The position numbers and the translations under genes were made by a program. A stretch of 64,000 nt of DNA from Aquanectria penicillioides. Its lineage: Eukaryota; Ascomycota; Sordariomycetes; Hypocreales; Nectriaceae. The DNA is taken from NCBI GenBank assembly GCA_003415625.1, contig PYIU01000008.1:992001-1056000 (forward strand), in the 5' to 3' direction. Shown piece after piece: positions 49,475-60,655 of the stretch. Position 1 is the first letter of the stretch, and every line of letters begins with the position of its first letter. The notes under the pieces were generated by a model. That model was not told the DNA's origin and searched no databases. It saw only the letters and a program-made list of their open reading frames with translations.

Positions 49475-51233
49475 TCAAGCCTTCTCGGCTGGCTTTTCCT
49501 TCTCGTCCTTCGCAACTGATTTATCAGGTTGCGCGCCAGAGTCCGATTTAGGATTCTCGACGGGGTCGGGTTCTTCTTCCACCACGGCCTCGTCTAAAGG
49601 CGTGGGCACAAATTCTCCATCCGATGGACCACTACTGGAAGCTGAAACTCCTACAGCGGGAACCGTACCATCCGCGGCTTTCTGCTTGGTGTCATTGGCA
49701 ATCTTGTCTGCCTCACCAGCGGCTTCTCCGTCGGCGACATCCTTGCTCTGAGCTGAATCCAGTCGAATAATCATACATGACAGGTTGTCGGTACTGAATC
49801 TGTTAAGGGCATGGTCCACGAGCAGTTTCGACGCCACAATGGGGTCTTCGATATTGCGGACCAAGTCCACGGCTTCCTGGTCCGTACAAACGTCCCACAA
49901 CTAATTCTCGTCAGCATCCGTCCGAGGTGGGCTCAGGTTTGTTCAATTGACTTACGCCATCGCAAGCAATGATGATAAACTCGTCACTGTCGGGCTGGAT
50001 TACCGTCTCGGTCGTATAAGGGTGACCCGTAACGAGTTTCTTCATATAAGCATCACCAAGTGCTCGGGTAACAGCCAAGACGCCGTTGACACGATTGTTG
50101 AGGATCAGACCTCCTGCATTCGCAATTCGTTTGCCCTCGATTTCGTCGCTTCCTTTGTGATCGTAAGACAGGCGCAAAGCCTTTCCACCACGACAAAGGA
50201 TGATGCGAGCATCACCCACATTTGCCGTATAAAGAACACGCTGCCGACTAGTCGCCCCCTTGGTCTTCGTGCTAACAGTCTCGGCCGGTGGGTTTGGTGT
50301 CTCTTTGCTGGCAGATGCTGCTGCCTCCTTGGGCCTTTCTTTGTCAGACTGAGAAGCATCGTCAGACTTGGGCTTCAGGGTAAGGTCAGGACCTGACCGT
50401 TCACTACTAGGCCGTTCTTCCCAACGCATCACAGCGACGGCAGCGGTGCAGCCACTATTCTTGAGGGGAAGCTTTTCCAGCTGAGCATCGGCAGTGGTAA
50501 AAGTCATATCTAAAATCTCAGGGATCTGGATGCTCGGATGTTTTCGTATAAGCTCTTCTAGGATGATGTGCAGCTTCTTTCCGCACCAGTCTGCAGCAAA
50601 GGTACCAGCGTGTCCGTCAAAGATAGCAAAGTAGCCATTGTCAGTCTCAACCGCCTCTTGAACGGCTGACTCGGACTCGTCTCCCTCAGCTGCATCCTTA
50701 CTGGGAGCATCGCCTAGGGGAGGAGTCTGGGCAAAGTTGTATAGGAAGGCATGGGTATCCTCCATCGTTCGGCGGCATTTCTTATTCCTATCTTCCCAAA
50801 CGCCAACACGGAACGTGGACTTAGGGCCGGGCACCGACTCCCCAGCTGAGTTGTTGTGCTGACCCTGGGGCACGGCAAGAGCGGGATCCTGCTTACCCAG
50901 CTTCTGAAGGGGCGATTGTGAGGTCATCTCGGTGGTGGCGGCGACGACACGAGTGCCCTGGGAAAAGCTCAAAGAATTCTTAGCTGAAGCGAGAAGGCTG
51001 CTGGCTTTGCTGCTAACGCTGCTGCTCCTGCGCTTCTTATCTGTGGAACCGCCTGTATCCTGACGGGTCGGGGGACTACCATTCCCACTGCGCTTCTCTC
51101 CGCTTGCCGCCCGATCGTTGTTCTTGATGGGCGCCGGCACGGTGGGACCGGGGCTAGTTTCAGGGGAGTTGGACTTGTCGGACTTGGAATCACTCTCAGA
51201 CTTGTTGTTTGCAGAGTTGGAGCCGCCAAACAT
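49475..51233 (-). CDS. PP2C-type serine/threonine protein phosphatase (Ptc1-like)
   Basis: Metal-dependent phosphatase; the family member Ptc1 dampens HOG and cell-wall MAP kinase signalling. Exons on the minus strand: 51233-49956 and 49900-49475 (donor GTAAGT, acceptor TTAG), 567 residues from ATG 51233. PP2C motifs: [10 protein letters not shown] (154-163), metal-binding DGHAG (206-210), [11 protein letters not shown] (261-271), [14 protein letters not shown] (337-350), [15 protein letters not shown] (384-398) and ACDGLWDVCTD (423-433), with all catalytic Asp present. A 60-residue Ser/Lys/Pro-rich insert (271-330) splits the catalytic domain, and a disordered acidic tail of about 100 residues follows it. 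The start is uncertain: protein-like sequence ([20 protein letters not shown]) continues upstream in frame without an ATG, and an ATG at 51463 would join it if one base were missing in the C run 51250-51254. Confidence 0.93.
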
Positions 51234-54200
51234 TCTATTCAGCAGACTACCCCCAGTCGAGGAGAGGCTGCGGCGCTTGTTGGTCGCCAGCGTGGAGGAA
51301 GAGGAGGGGTCTGGCGGGGTCGGCGCGGTATAGGGAGGTGGGGTGAGGACCTGGGACGCTGAAGCGTAGCAGGTCTCGTCGGCGTCGTTGGAGTTGTCGG
51401 TGTCGTAGTTGTGGCAATAGGTGTGGTCGAGGGGCTAGCAAGGAGCTGGTGTTGCGATGACAAGCTGTTATCTCGTCGCGAGGTGCTCCGTGGCCGCGGG
51501 GTGATGATGGCCTTGGACCAACAGGCGGTAGGGGTGATCAGGAGTGTGAGGCGATGTCAGCTTCGGGGTCGGCGTCAGCGACAATATCGATTCAAATTGA
51601 CCTGGGCAAGTCAGGATTCGAGTCTCAAGTCTCTGTCCGTAGGTCAAGAGGCTGGGACAGAAGCAAGTGGGATACAAGAAATGAGAGAGGGAGGCTGATG
51701 GGGACAAAGAATATGGAGGAAGGCTGGGAGGGGCACCGGCCGGTAACAGCCAAGCGCGCAGCCGCCGCCGCCAACGGTCAGCACCCCAGTGGTCAGTCGG
51801 GGCTTGGGCGTGGAGCACCGCGTCTGGCAGGCGATGCAACAGCAAAGGGGGACAAAGGATCGAGGATGGAAGCGAAACCCCAAGGAAAGGACTGGGGAAC
51901 TGAGGAACAGAGCTGCGCAGAGCAGTGCAGAGCAGTGCAAAGCAGTGCAGAGAAGTGCAGAGCAGTGCAAGTGATGCAGGGCCAAGAAGCGTGACGTAGG
52001 TAGGCGCCGGCGGGGAGGGGGACAGGACCCGACCAGGAGGACGGCTAAGCTGGAACACAACGATATCCAGAAAACGAGAGGATGATCTGGACTGGGTGAT
52101 AAAGCCGAAGAGGAGCGGGACTGAGGGGGATGCAGACGGGGAAGTGCGAGCCAAGTCGAATGCAAAGAAGTTGACGGACTAGGTCATACGTACCAGAGAG
52201 AGACCCAAGGCTGAGGCAGATGCGAATGGGGATGTGGATGGCGAGTTGACAAAAGACAGTCTTGCTTCGTCGAGGCGAGACAAGTGAACAAGGAAAGCAC
52301 AAAGGCGAGAATAGGCGGGACGGGCGAAACTAGGCGTAGGCGGGACGAAAAAGCCAAGTCTATGCCACCCTGGTGTTGGGACTGGGAGGGGAGGCAAGCC
52401 AAGACACGGGAGGGCCGGAGGACGACGATGTAAGTCAGAGGGCGAAAGAGGATCGGGGGCCGGAGGTAATAGATGAAGGCGGCGGTGGACGAGGACACGA
52501 CGGACGACGGACGACGCCCCAAACCAAAGCCCCGAAGCAAGCCCAAAGCGCGGCAGAAATAAATGGCCAAGTGGGCAGGCAAGCAGGCCAGGTACTTTGG
52601 TTAGGTTCGGTTTTGGGTTGGGCTAGTTGGGCGAGAGTCAAGTCGACAGGACCCAAAGACGATGAATGCATGGATGCCACACGCATGGCCGCCACAAGAT
52701 GCTCCAGGATGCTCTAGCACTCCCGCGTGTCTTCACTGGATGCAGCACTAAAAGAAAGCGAGGGGAAGCGTGCTCCAGCACATGGAAGCCGTTTTGGTGC
52801 CCTACGGCGCGCTCCAATGCCAGTGGCCAGCCTGTGCGTGTGCGAGTGCGTGTGTGTGTTCAGGTGCGCGTGCGCTCTTGGTCATGGTTTCAGCGTCCAT
52901 CCAGCCTGCACACACCGCGGGCGCCTAAAGCGGGGGGTGTTCCCCAATGAGTTTCCCAATGGACCCTACCAAATGCTCAACGACATACATGCTGCCAGGG
53001 GGTCCCATCGCAGCGCAGCGTCTCCACCAGGAGAGCCTGCTGAGACTAAATATGTGCTGAATCCGTCTCGTCTCATCTCATCTCATCTTCCCCATGGGTT
53101 CCAGAAATAAACCGTCCCAAATCATAGCACCATTGGGGTAAATAGCAGCACCGCCAGCCTGCCTCCCAACATCTCCGGAGCTTCCGAGGGTTAAGCAGCT
53201 GCCTCGCATCAGGCAACTGCACCATGCTACCCTCTTCTACTCTCCTCGAGGACTTGTCCTTTGTGTCTGCTATGTGGGCTGGCTTTCCCCGCAGGGCCCG
53301 ACTTCTTGGTTCCAACCCGCTCCAGCCTAAACCGGCAACACATCATGCGCGATGTGTGGTTGTGTGTCAGGGAGATGACAACATGATGAGATCACTGGCC
53401 GAGCCATCCCAAGGTGCTCCTTTTACGGTAGTTTTTGCTGTTGATCCCATCTTCGTTATGACATCTAAGATCCTTCTATGGATATACAGTACTCGACACT
53501 ATGTCTTGTGAGCCTATGACATATGTAATCCCCTTCAGCACCATGGGCCTCACCTCTACCAACTCATAAGCATACAATAGCAATATCCCTTGCATGAATC
53601 CATATGATGCCAGCGGGGTGGGGTTTTGAAGCTCATGCACCAACTTCGAGCTTGGACAATTGTGTAGAATCTACATGTTGTGCTTCAACTTCTCTCTGGT
53701 CTATACCAATGCAGTATCCACCAAGGAACATACCCAAAGGGAAACAAGCATCACATTCGGATCAATAGGCTTTACACAAAAACACACATGCACTTGTCCT
53801 CTCACGAGCCATGTCCGTTGTCAATGAGGCAGGATTCTCAAGCATAATGCGGCCCGCCCTCCCATAGTAAGCACGGATAAGACTGGAGCACATGCTAATA
53901 ACAAACTCGGGAAGAATACGTAATATCATTTAGCTAGCTCGTAATATAATTCACCTATGTATGAATGGTGTCTTATTCTCTCTAGTCTTAGGGAGACAGC
54001 AAATATCCGAGGTTGCCAAAACCACAGGTGTCAAATTGCGCCTTTGGGATGTTACACAGTCAATGTACACGCCGTGAGAATCTTGCGAAAAGGAACATCT
54101 CAAGTTTCCCTCATTCTATAAGAAAGGACCTGTCCCACCCATAAATCGAAGTCGAAGTACTGAAACTGTGCCAATAAGCCAACGCGTCTCTCAGGACACC

Positions 54201-54406
54201 AAAGCGCCCAAGCAAAGAATGCAAACAACCCAGGTGTTTCTTCACAATATTTCACACCCTTGGCCATCAACTGGCCATCATTGCCATGGTTGCGTCAATT
54301 ATTCAACCCTGTCGCCAGAATCATCATGTAATTTCCATCATAGGCCCTTCATTGAGAGGATACTGGACCTCGATACCTCGATACCGTGATTGGACCGAAA
54401 TACCAT
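51234..54406. other. Intergenic region upstream of PP2C
   Basis: The first 230 bases may be coding (see the PP2C start). The rest is promoter/leader DNA, A/G-rich on the plus strand, with a 10-base tandem repeat at 51911-51970. Beyond 53500 the DNA becomes AT-richer and holds the 3' flank of Vps2. No gene is seen. Confidence 0.55.
51911..51970. repeat. 10-base tandem repeat (AGCAGTGCAG)
   Basis: Six head-to-tail copies with one or two changes each, about 700 bases upstream of the PP2C start. Confidence 0.92.
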
Positions 54407-55263
54407 CTACTTCCTCAAGCTATCAAGTCTTGCTTGGAGGTCATCGTCAAGAGAGTCGCCGCCTCCAACTGCTTGGGCAATCCTGCCCTCGGACACGGCC
54501 GGGTTTCCTATTGTCGTGGGTGTCTCGCCGAGCTGGGAATAATTAGCCTCTGTCCATTCAGCGGGTGAAGGTTGAGCAATGCGTACCGCTTGGTTAAAGT
54601 CGATGCCGATCTCCTCCAAGACCTGCTCAACCACCTCGTCGCCCTCTTCTTCCACACCCACGTCCATAGCATCGTCCATTGCATCGTCCATTATCTCTTG
54701 CCGTTGCTCCATGATGTCGTTCTCTCTCTCGAATTCCATGGCGATCTTCTGGAGGGCGGGGAGGTTCATCGACTTGTTCATGCTTCCCAGAGCCATTGTT
54801 GCGCCCTTCATTGCCTGCATCATCTGCTCGTTGGTTCGGTGTGTCTATCGCGCCGACTGGTCAGTCTCTTTTACCGCTCAATGATTTATCCCAGCGCCTG
54901 CCCATGCCGTACCTGGAGTCGCAGAGAAATCTGCTGGAGCTGGCTGCGCATGCCGTAAAACTTCTCAACGTATCGCCGGGTGCGAACAAGATCCTTGGCC
55001 TGGATCTTGCAAGCGCCCATCTGCCCATTCTTGGCGCTCGTCTTGATCTGCTGGATGAGGGTCTTCTCCTGCTTCTCCAACTTGACTCGGGTCTGGTCGA
55101 GTTCGCGGATGGCCTTATCGAGCATGCGCTGGTTCTTGCGAAGACGCTCCGCCGGCGTGATGCGCTTGCCGAATGCCCATTCTAGGATCTAGGGAGCCAT
55201 GAGACAGATTAGCCCTCAGCGGTGCCGGGGGGTTAACGGCGACGTCATCGGCCTTACGTTCAT
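54407..55263 (-). CDS. VPS2: ESCRT-III subunit Vps2/CHMP2 (Did4)
   Basis: Core ESCRT-III protein that caps Snf7 filaments and recruits the Vps4 ATPase during multivesicular body formation and membrane scission. Exons on the minus strand: 55263-55258 (only ATG AAC), 55188-54913 and 54844-54407, total 720 nt (239 residues). The tiny first exon is supported by GTAAGG, CCCTAG and the perfect family start MNILEWAFGKRITPAERLRK. Basic helices 1-2 follow (ACKIQAKDLVRTRRYVEKFY), then NEQMMQAMKGATMALGSMNK and an acidic helix region. The last residues, DDDLQARLDSLRK, match the MIM1 consensus for binding the Vps4 MIT domain. Length agrees with the family. It is divergent from Fzo1, with starts 650 bases apart. 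Confidence 0.97.
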
Positions 55264-55913
55264 GGTCTGCGGGGAGGATGGGTGAGGCGGGGAGGCTAGT
55301 CGGATGGCGGAAGGAGAGAGAGTCGATCGGCGAGTCGTGGAGGAACAGACGTCGCTGAGCGGAGGAGGGCAAATGGCGTATTGGAAGGTTAGAAAAGACG
55401 CGGATGCAGGCAGCGAAGAAAGCCAAAGCGCTGCGTGACGTTGTGTTGCGTGGTGAGAGAAAGCGAAGCCTGGGCCACTTAGCCAAGGCCCATGGTGGCT
55501 GCTGGCACTACGTAACGGCTCCCAGCAACAAGCTGTAGCACTGTTTTTTCCAGTGGGCTTTAGCGCCTGGGCGGCTGTCGTTCCGCAACCGTTTGAGACA
55601 GGCATGTCCATTCCAGGCCCTATTGTCCCTCTCACATGCTCACATGATAAGATAAAGCAAGCTCTCCCGACGCTCACCCGACCTATCCACCAATGAATGC
55701 AACGCTGCCCAAAATCGGGGCCCGGCAATTTGCGGCCCGTCGCCAAAAAATCATGCAACATGGGTCGGTGTCCAAGTTTCCGAGTCCCACGCCGCCGCCC
55801 TAGCAACTTCAACGGAAAGCTTTAACCTCCACCTCCTCCTCTTAACGACGTCAACAGCGCCACTCCCTCACTCTGTCTGATCGAAACATGCGGTTCGATC
55901 CCTGTGCTACATA
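55264..55913. promoter_or_regulatory. Shared divergent promoter of VPS2 and FZO1
   Basis: 650 bases between the two outward-facing start codons, without a gene. Both flanks are C/T-rich in the sense of their own gene. No clear TATA box is seen. Confidence 0.6.
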
Positions 55914-58678
55914 ATGAGCCAGGACTACTTCAAACGCAAGGGCAAGGCTCCTCTGCGACAGGAGCCCGATGCCGACCATGCTCCAGATTCCGATTCAAAC
56001 GCGACCAACAACCCGGCTTCTCCGCCACCGCCTTCCGCTCGCCCCAACTACATGACCGTCGGCAACGGTTCTGCCTCAGAACACGCCGCGCGCCTTCAAC
56101 AAATCCTCGATGCTGATTCCGGTTACGGTGGCAGCAGCATCGCCGACGAAGATCATCGAACAATGGCTTCTGGTGCCCATGCAATCGATATGCATCATGG
56201 ACAGCGGCAGTCCGGCGCGATCCACCAAATGTGGTACAATTCCCACCGCTCAACACTTGGCCGATCAATCAACAGAGCCATCGAACTTCTTCAGGGCCTG
56301 CAGGATATGAATGCCTCTTGGCCTGCCCACTATCCCTCCGTTCAGCGAACTAGAAGCGCCTCTCCCGACCCTCCCTCATCGCGCCCCGCTCTCTCTCAGA
56401 CACAGTCCACCGCCGGTGATTCTTCCTCCTCGGGCCCTCGAAACCCCATGCTCCGACGCTCTTTGACTTCTGTTGAGAGTGCTGCCGAATCGAGCCGAGC
56501 CGCCGAAACCCGATCGACCCCTGAGCCACGACTGGTATCTCCTCAAATTGCACAGGAATTCTCAATCCTGAAGTTGGATCTAAAACTGGGAGCCCTACAC
56601 CAAGCCGAACTCGTCCATTCTCTAGAGAAGAACTCTATTGCATCACTGCTCGACGGAAAAATTAGCTACAGCGTCAAGCACCTGCTCTCCCTTCGCGATC
56701 GTATCGAAGACACCGCAAGCAAGGTCCTGATCACCGGTGATCTAAATGCAGGAAAGTCAACTTTCTGCAACGCCCTTTTGCGACGCAAGGTTCTCCCCGA
56801 GGATCAGCAACCCTGCACGGCAATATTCTGCGAAGTCCTCGACGCAAGAGAAAACTCTGGCATTGAGGAGGTTCACGCTGTTCACATGAACACCGTCTAC
56901 GACCGCAGCGACGAGTCGACATACGACGTATTTGCTTTGACAGAGTTGGAAAACGTCGTAATTGACAACGAAACTTATACACAGTGCAAAATTTACGTCA
57001 AGGATACCAGGTCTATCGATGAGTCTCTGTTGAACAATGGTGTGGTGGACATTGCCTTGATCGATGCACCTGGCCTGAACTCGGACACAACGAAGACGAC
57101 AGCCATTTTCGCTAGACAGGAAGAAATTGACGTGGTGGTATTTGTCGTTTCCGCCGCCAACCACTTCACTCAGTCCGCTAAGGAGTTCATCTGGGCCGCT
57201 GCGGCCGAGAAGGCTTATATTTTTATTGTTGTCAACGGCTATGATAACATCCGGGACAAGGAGCGATGCCAGAAGATGATCTTGGATCAGGTCTCAGGTC
57301 TCAGCCCTCGTACATCCAAGGAAGCATCAGAATTGGTTCATTTCGTCTCCAGCAATGCCATTCCTGTCGGACCATCGCCTCCTGGCGGACCTGGCGGAGG
57401 TGGCAGCGGAAGTTCGAGCGGGGGAGGAGGCGGAGACGACCCTGGTAACGGTAATGACAAGGGTAAGGGCAAGGATCTCGATAAAATCCGGGACTTCGAG
57501 GCCCTTGAGCAGTCTCTCCGAAGATTCGTCCTGGAAAAGCGAGCGCGGTCGAAACTCGCCCCTGCCAAAACCTATCTCCTCAATATTCTCAACGACCTCA
57601 ACACACTGGCAACAGTTAACCAGGAAGTTGCGCAGTCTGAGCTGGAGCGAGTGACGCGGGAGCTAAAGGAGCTCGAGCCCCAGCTGGAGTCAAGCAGAAA
57701 GGCCCGTTCCGAAGTTAGTGATAAGGTCGACGCTAGCATCGAACAGACCTGCAAGGACGTGTACGACCACACCCGCACTGCGCTCAACTCGTCCATTCTT
57801 CACGCAGGCAACACCAACTACGATGTTCCCTACCCTGGCTTCTTCAGCGCTTTCCAGTATGCTGAAGATCTCAAGGAAGCCATGCTGTCTCACATTGCCG
57901 ACTCGGTCGCTGTATGTGAAGAATATGCCCGCGGTCGAACTGTCAGGGGTGTCAACACCATTAAGCAGCTCGGCATCCTACACATTGGCGACGAGTTCGA
58001 AAACCTCCAGTTCCGCCCTGACGTCATGTTCCGACGCAAGCGTGACGCTTTGGCCCGCGAGGTTCACATCCCCACGGAGCTCTGGGACTTTGTTGACTGG
58101 ACCACCTTGCTCCAGCGCCAGGAGAAGTTTGCGGGTACCAGTATGGCACTGACTGTGGCTGGTGCTGTCGTTCCCAGGATGATGGGTATGAGCACTTGGG
58201 TGGACAAGGCCATGACGGCTACCCGTGTTTTGAGCAATGACAACCTTCGCCAGCTCATTCTTCCTGGTATTCTTGTTGCTGGTAAGTTCAACCATTCAGC
58301 TCCTGCATCATGCCTACTAACATATTCTCTAGTCGTCGCCGCGTCTGCATACGTCCTTCAGCAGATTCCCAACTCTCTTCCCCCCGTCTCGCCACCAAGA
58401 TCTCTGGTCAACTCGCCGAACTTGACTACGTGCATTCCAACTCAGCCCGCATTTCTTCCGCAGTCCGCAAGGTTCTGCGCTTCCCCGCTGATAACCTCCG
58501 CGTTGGCCTCGACCAGAGCGTCAAGGACCTCAACGCGAAGCGCGACGAGACTATTAAGGTCAAGGGCGAGAGCGATCGTGCCAACAAGTACTTTGCAAGC
58601 CTCTTCCGCAACAGCCGAGATCAACGTAACCAGGTCCAAGACATTGACCTTGATGCTCCCCCACCAGGCCAGCATTAA
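55914..58678 (+). CDS. FZO1: Mitofusin Fzo1, outer mitochondrial membrane GTPase (one frameshift)
   Basis: Dynamin-like GTPase that tethers and fuses mitochondrial outer membranes. Exons 55914-58281 and 58333-58678 (intron 51 nt, GTAAGT, TACTAAC branch, CTAG). A single-base deletion in the C run 58380-58385 breaks the frame just after LQQIPNSLPP; one more C restores RLATKISGQLAELDYVHSNS and gives 905 codons (904 residues). The N-terminus of about 240 residues is disordered. GTPase motifs: GDLNAGKST (275-283), DAPG (384-387) and NGYD (441-444) in the N/T-K-x-D position. A Gly-rich low-complexity stretch lies at about 485-520, then heptad-repeat helices, then the membrane hairpin (LILPGILVAVVAASAYVLQQ), then the C-terminal coiled coil. 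Length fits fungal mitofusins. It is divergent from VPS2. Confidence 0.96.
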
Positions 58679-59397
58679 ATGAATTAACGGACATGACGGG
58701 GACTCTGATGAATGGTTGACGAGTAGCTGTTTTTCGAATGACGAAAGAGGAGGCAAAAACTTGGCGTTCATGGGCATGATGAGTGTGAGTTGCGAAAATC
58801 AATTCATCTTTCTTATTTTTCATCTTCGGGTTCGGAATAATGCAACGAACGATTCGATATTCCTTTTCTCACCTGGCACCTCCGCCGGGTGTTTCTTCTC
58901 TCCCCACAGTTGCAGACGTACAGCATCAGCGTCGTCTTTTTACCTCATCGCGAAGGGGTAATCACAACGTGTTTTTAGTCTAGATAAAAGAACCAATACC
59001 ACTTTGTCAGATATTCTACGACTCACTTTGTTTTTTGGGGGGTTTTTTTATTGCTCCTCCTCCCTCAGCTTTGTATGATCCATCGAATGGCAAGCCTATG
59101 TGGCTTGCTTATGGCACTTATGGGGGCACGCATTAGCTGCGGCATTGGTGATGAGTCCATGGGTGAAACTGCATATGTGATATGACAGGTCCACTTTCTG
59201 CACAAAGCAGTCCAAATGAGGCTGTGTCGAATTCTCAGCTGAACCTACCCCAGTCCAATAGAGAGGAGGGTGTTTCTTAAATATCCTTGGGGACCCGTCT
59301 TTAAACCTAGCCATAGCTCTATTCAACATTGACTCTTGACTTGGGCCTGTCCCGCGTTATTTGATTCACCCTTGAATACTCGTGCCCAGTTTGATTC
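58679..59397. other. Short intergenic spacer
   Basis: 3' UTR of FZO1 and promoter of the DUF3632 gene. No gene-like frame is seen. Confidence 0.6.
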
Positions 59398-60453
59398 ATG
59401 GAGTTGGGCAGGTCCGACCCATTTCGCGACATATTTAGTGGCTTAGCTCTGGAAGATGATGGCTCGGAATCCAAATATCAGGACTTACTCAATCTGAGCC
59501 CAGAAGACAAGGCTGTGGAGGAGGCTATCGCGGCACACCCAAACGATAGGGGCGCCCTAATTGACGCAATCGCGAAGGCACGAAATTGGTTTCGAGGAGA
59601 CGAGCCGCACCCAAGCATCATCAAGCAATATCTAACTCGGGAATTGGGCTTAGAAGATGCAGTCCGCATTCTTGCTGACCCAGTAGACAAGGCGTTCTCG
59701 TCTGCAGATTTCGGGAAAGCACTAGAGGGCTACGAATACGATGAAGAATACGATGACTCCGAGTCCACGATAGACATAACTGAATGGAGCACCGAAATGC
59801 AGCTATGGTCGCTTTACTACTCGATATGCCATGAGGTTAGGAAAGTTTCATGGGATGATGAAGCGTCCCACCTCATGCTTGTGGAGTTGATCAAGGCACT
59901 CAAAGCACGCCCTGACCCTTCTCCGCCCAAGGACAAAGTTCTCAACCTCCAGCACGCGTGGATCTGGTCAGACGGAGCGCTTTGGAGCACTCTTTCCATG
60001 GCATGGCCGAGCTTTCGCAAAGTTTGGAACGAATGCCCCGGTTGCAGGTCCCACTGGTATCCCCCGGAAACGGAAGCATGGGTGAGCTTGAATGCGTTCG
60101 TCGCGAGGATGACGGCGAGCGACATCGGCGACATGTCCGGATATGGTATCTGGGCCATGGGTGAAGCCGTCGAGGGTCGTCCACAAGACGATCGTGACCG
60201 GCGCCGCACAACCGCGGGAGAGAAGTCCGAGGTCGCCTTTAAGGTAGCCTACATCTGGCTACGCATCGCTGGGCGGCAGATGTATGAAAGGCAGTCCATG
60301 GCTAAAGATCTTGCCATGGCAAACATGAAACCGGACGAGTGGACATTGTGGCGTCAACGGTTCGTGAAGGAGGCGGACAAGAAAGCCAATACCCAATATG
60401 GAAGAGAGCTAGCCTCGGAATGTGCACGGCTCATTGGAAACTTGATCCCATAG
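59398..60453 (+). CDS. DUF3632 family protein
   Basis: Single-exon protein of 351 residues with no known biochemical role. The DUF3632 pattern, a fungal family often expanded in Pezizomycotina, is clear: LWSLYYSICHEVRKVSWDDE, LIKALKARPDP, DGALWSTLSMAWPSFRKVWN, WVSLNAFVARMTASDIGDMS and GYGIWAMGEAVEG, roughly residues 130-265. The N-terminus is acidic, and no signal peptide or membrane segment is visible. The start is the first ATG (TTCATGGAG). It converges on the deaminase gene, whose stop is about 200 bases away, so the two transcripts probably overlap at their 3' ends. Confidence 0.9.
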   Translation: MELGRSDPFRDIFSGLALEDDGSESKYQDLLNLSPEDKAVEEAIAAHPNDRGALIDAIAKARNWFRGDEPHPSIIKQYLTRELGLEDAVRILADPVDKAFSSADFGKALEGYEYDEEYDDSESTIDITEWSTEMQLWSLYYSICHEVRKVSWDDEASHLMLVELIKALKARPDPSPPKDKVLNLQHAWIWSDGALWSTLSMAWPSFRKVWNECPGCRSHWYPPETEAWVSLNAFVARMTASDIGDMSGYGIWAMGEAVEGRPQDDRDRRRTTAGEKSEVAFKVAYIWLRIAGRQMYERQSMAKDLAMANMKPDEWTLWRQRFVKEADKKANTQYGRELASECARLIGNLIP

Positions 60454-60655
60454 GGGATATTGGAGATCAAAGATATTATTGCAGGTTCGCTCACACAGGT
60501 TTCAGAGTGTATCAAAATTTCAGCGGGTAAGGATTGCAAGGTGTTTTCTTTTACACATTAATTGATACGAAGGGGAGGCTCTGTATTATCTTTCTATGGC
60601 ATGATTTCAATGAAATCATGGGAATTGTGTTGTATCTTTAACCACCAGTGGGGTT

